Shown here one piece after another: positions 63,603 to 64,000 of a stretch of 64,000 nt of DNA. The translations under genes and the position numbers were made by a program. Numbering within the stretch: position 1 is the stretch's first letter; each line of letters opens with the position of its first letter. This DNA is from Shouchella hunanensis. GTDB taxonomy: Bacteria > Bacillota > Bacilli > Bacillales > Bacillaceae_D. The stretch is taken from contig NZ_CP117834.1 of the NCBI RefSeq assembly GCF_028735875.1, positions 3,708,001 to 3,772,000 on the forward strand. Direction: 5' to 3'. The notes beneath the pieces were generated by a model. The model was not told where the DNA came from. It searched no databases and saw nothing but the letters and a program-made list of their open reading frames with translations.

Positions 63603-63761
63603 GTCATCACCCCCTGGTAGTTCAAGCTTTTCGCTTATTAGGGTGTATCAGTTACATTTATTTACACATGAAATTATTGACAATCGTTTCATGGAATAGC
63701 AGGCAGACTAGGTAAGACACTAACAGTAGAAAGGATGTTACGAACATAGGGTGAGAGCATC
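63603..63761. other. Divergent intergenic region between yhcN-like and DUF421 genes
   Basis: About 160 bases with the ribosome sites of both genes. TTGACA occurs at about 63677 but without a good -10 box at the usual distance. A sigma-G promoter is expected for both genes; I could not fix one. Confidence 0.35.
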
Positions 63762-64000
63762 ATGCAAAGTTATATTTCATTAACAACCGAATTAATTGTA
63801 GGCTTTTTTGCGCTATTAGTTTTATCTAAAGTTCTCGGTAAAAACCAAATTACACAACTAACACCGTTTGATTTTATTTCTGCACTCGTTATAGGTGAAT
63901 TATTAGGGAACGCCATTTACGATGATGACATCCATCTTATGTATGTTCTTTATGCAATTTTTATTTGGGGTTCCCTCATCTACTCCATCGAAATGATTAC
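63762..64000 (+). CDS. DUF421 (YetF-like) membrane protein, 5' part
   Basis: About 79 N-terminal residues are visible before the right edge. The first segment is hydrophobic (TELIVGFFALLVLSKVLG), followed by the DUF421 signature KNQITQLTPFDFISALVIGELLGNAI (seen here in pieces) and a second hydrophobic stretch (YVLYAIFIWGSLIYS). AGGGTGA lies eight bases before the ATG. DUF421 genes accompany spoVA2-type operons, and this one is divergent from such a set. Confidence 0.85.
   Translation, partial: MQSYISLTTELIVGFFALLVLSKVLGKNQITQLTPFDFISALVIGELLGNAIYDDDIHLMYVLYAIFIWGSLIYSIEMI

Overview
The window is chromosomal DNA of a spore-forming, low-to-moderate GC Bacillota of the Bacillaceae. Gene order closely follows the Bacillus subtilis trp/aro-spoIVA-ypeB-gudB-recS-res-dacB segment. 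A UbiA-type prenyltransferase in the menaquinone cluster, a SAM-riboswitch metI-yitJ-metH operon and a cobalamin uptake operon suggest an alkaliphile-type Bacillaceae (Bacillus halodurans/clausii-like); that placement is an inference. No tRNA, rRNA, insertion sequence, CRISPR array or prophage was recognised. Almost everything lies on the minus strand; fer, serA, one small regulator and the DUF421 gene at the right edge are on the plus strand.

Layout, left to right. Positions 1-6078 hold the aromatic amino acid block, transcribed leftwards: aroC-aroB-aroH from a strong promoter, then an internal trp promoter with an eleven-triplet TRAP site, a 60-codon ORF where trpE is expected, and trpD-trpC-trpF-trpB. 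Positions 6075-12088 hold folE-mtrB-hepS-menG-ubiA-like-hepT-ndk-cheR; mtrB encodes TRAP, the regulator of the trp leader. Positions 12198-21564 carry spoIVA (with a sigma-E promoter), yphF, yphE, a spoVIF-like gene, gpsA, plsY, der, yphA, the rpsA homologue, plsC and cmk. Positions 21690-30794 carry the germination pair sleB-ypeB and a tightly overlapping methionine operon (metI-yitJ-metH) behind an S-box riboswitch. Positions 30925-39860 carry a tiny zinc-ribbon gene, prsW, asparaginase, ypdA, glutamate dehydrogenase, a two-component system coupled to a lipoprotein, mecB and a MerR-type regulator.

Positions 40128-43280 are the least conserved part: an M20 amidohydrolase, a 37-codon membrane-peptide gene with its own promoter and terminator, a PlcR-like HTH-TPR regulator, and two divergent small HTH regulators around palindromic operator-like repeats. 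Positions 43295-48863 hold ypbF, a shortened ypbE-like gene, recS/recQ, ypbB, fer, and serA behind a T-box leader whose apparent specifier is AGC (Ser). Positions 48909-51800 hold a cobalamin riboswitch operon (btuC-btuD-pduO, no binding-protein gene). Positions 51826-61162 are dacB-spmA-spmB-rluB-resABCDE. Positions 61325-64000 hold a yhcN-like lipoprotein gene followed by spoVAC-spoVAD-spoVAE, divergent from a DUF421 gene, resembling the gene set of the second-type (spoVA2) germination operon.

The genes connect in several ways. MtrB controls the trp leader in the same window. The cobalamin transporter could supply MetH. ResABC/ResDE couple cytochrome c biogenesis to respiratory regulation, next to menaquinone synthesis genes in the other half. 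SleB/YpeB, SpmAB, DacB and SpoVA proteins serve spore cortex structure and germination. Many pairs overlap by ATGA, GTGA or TAATG, so translational coupling is common.
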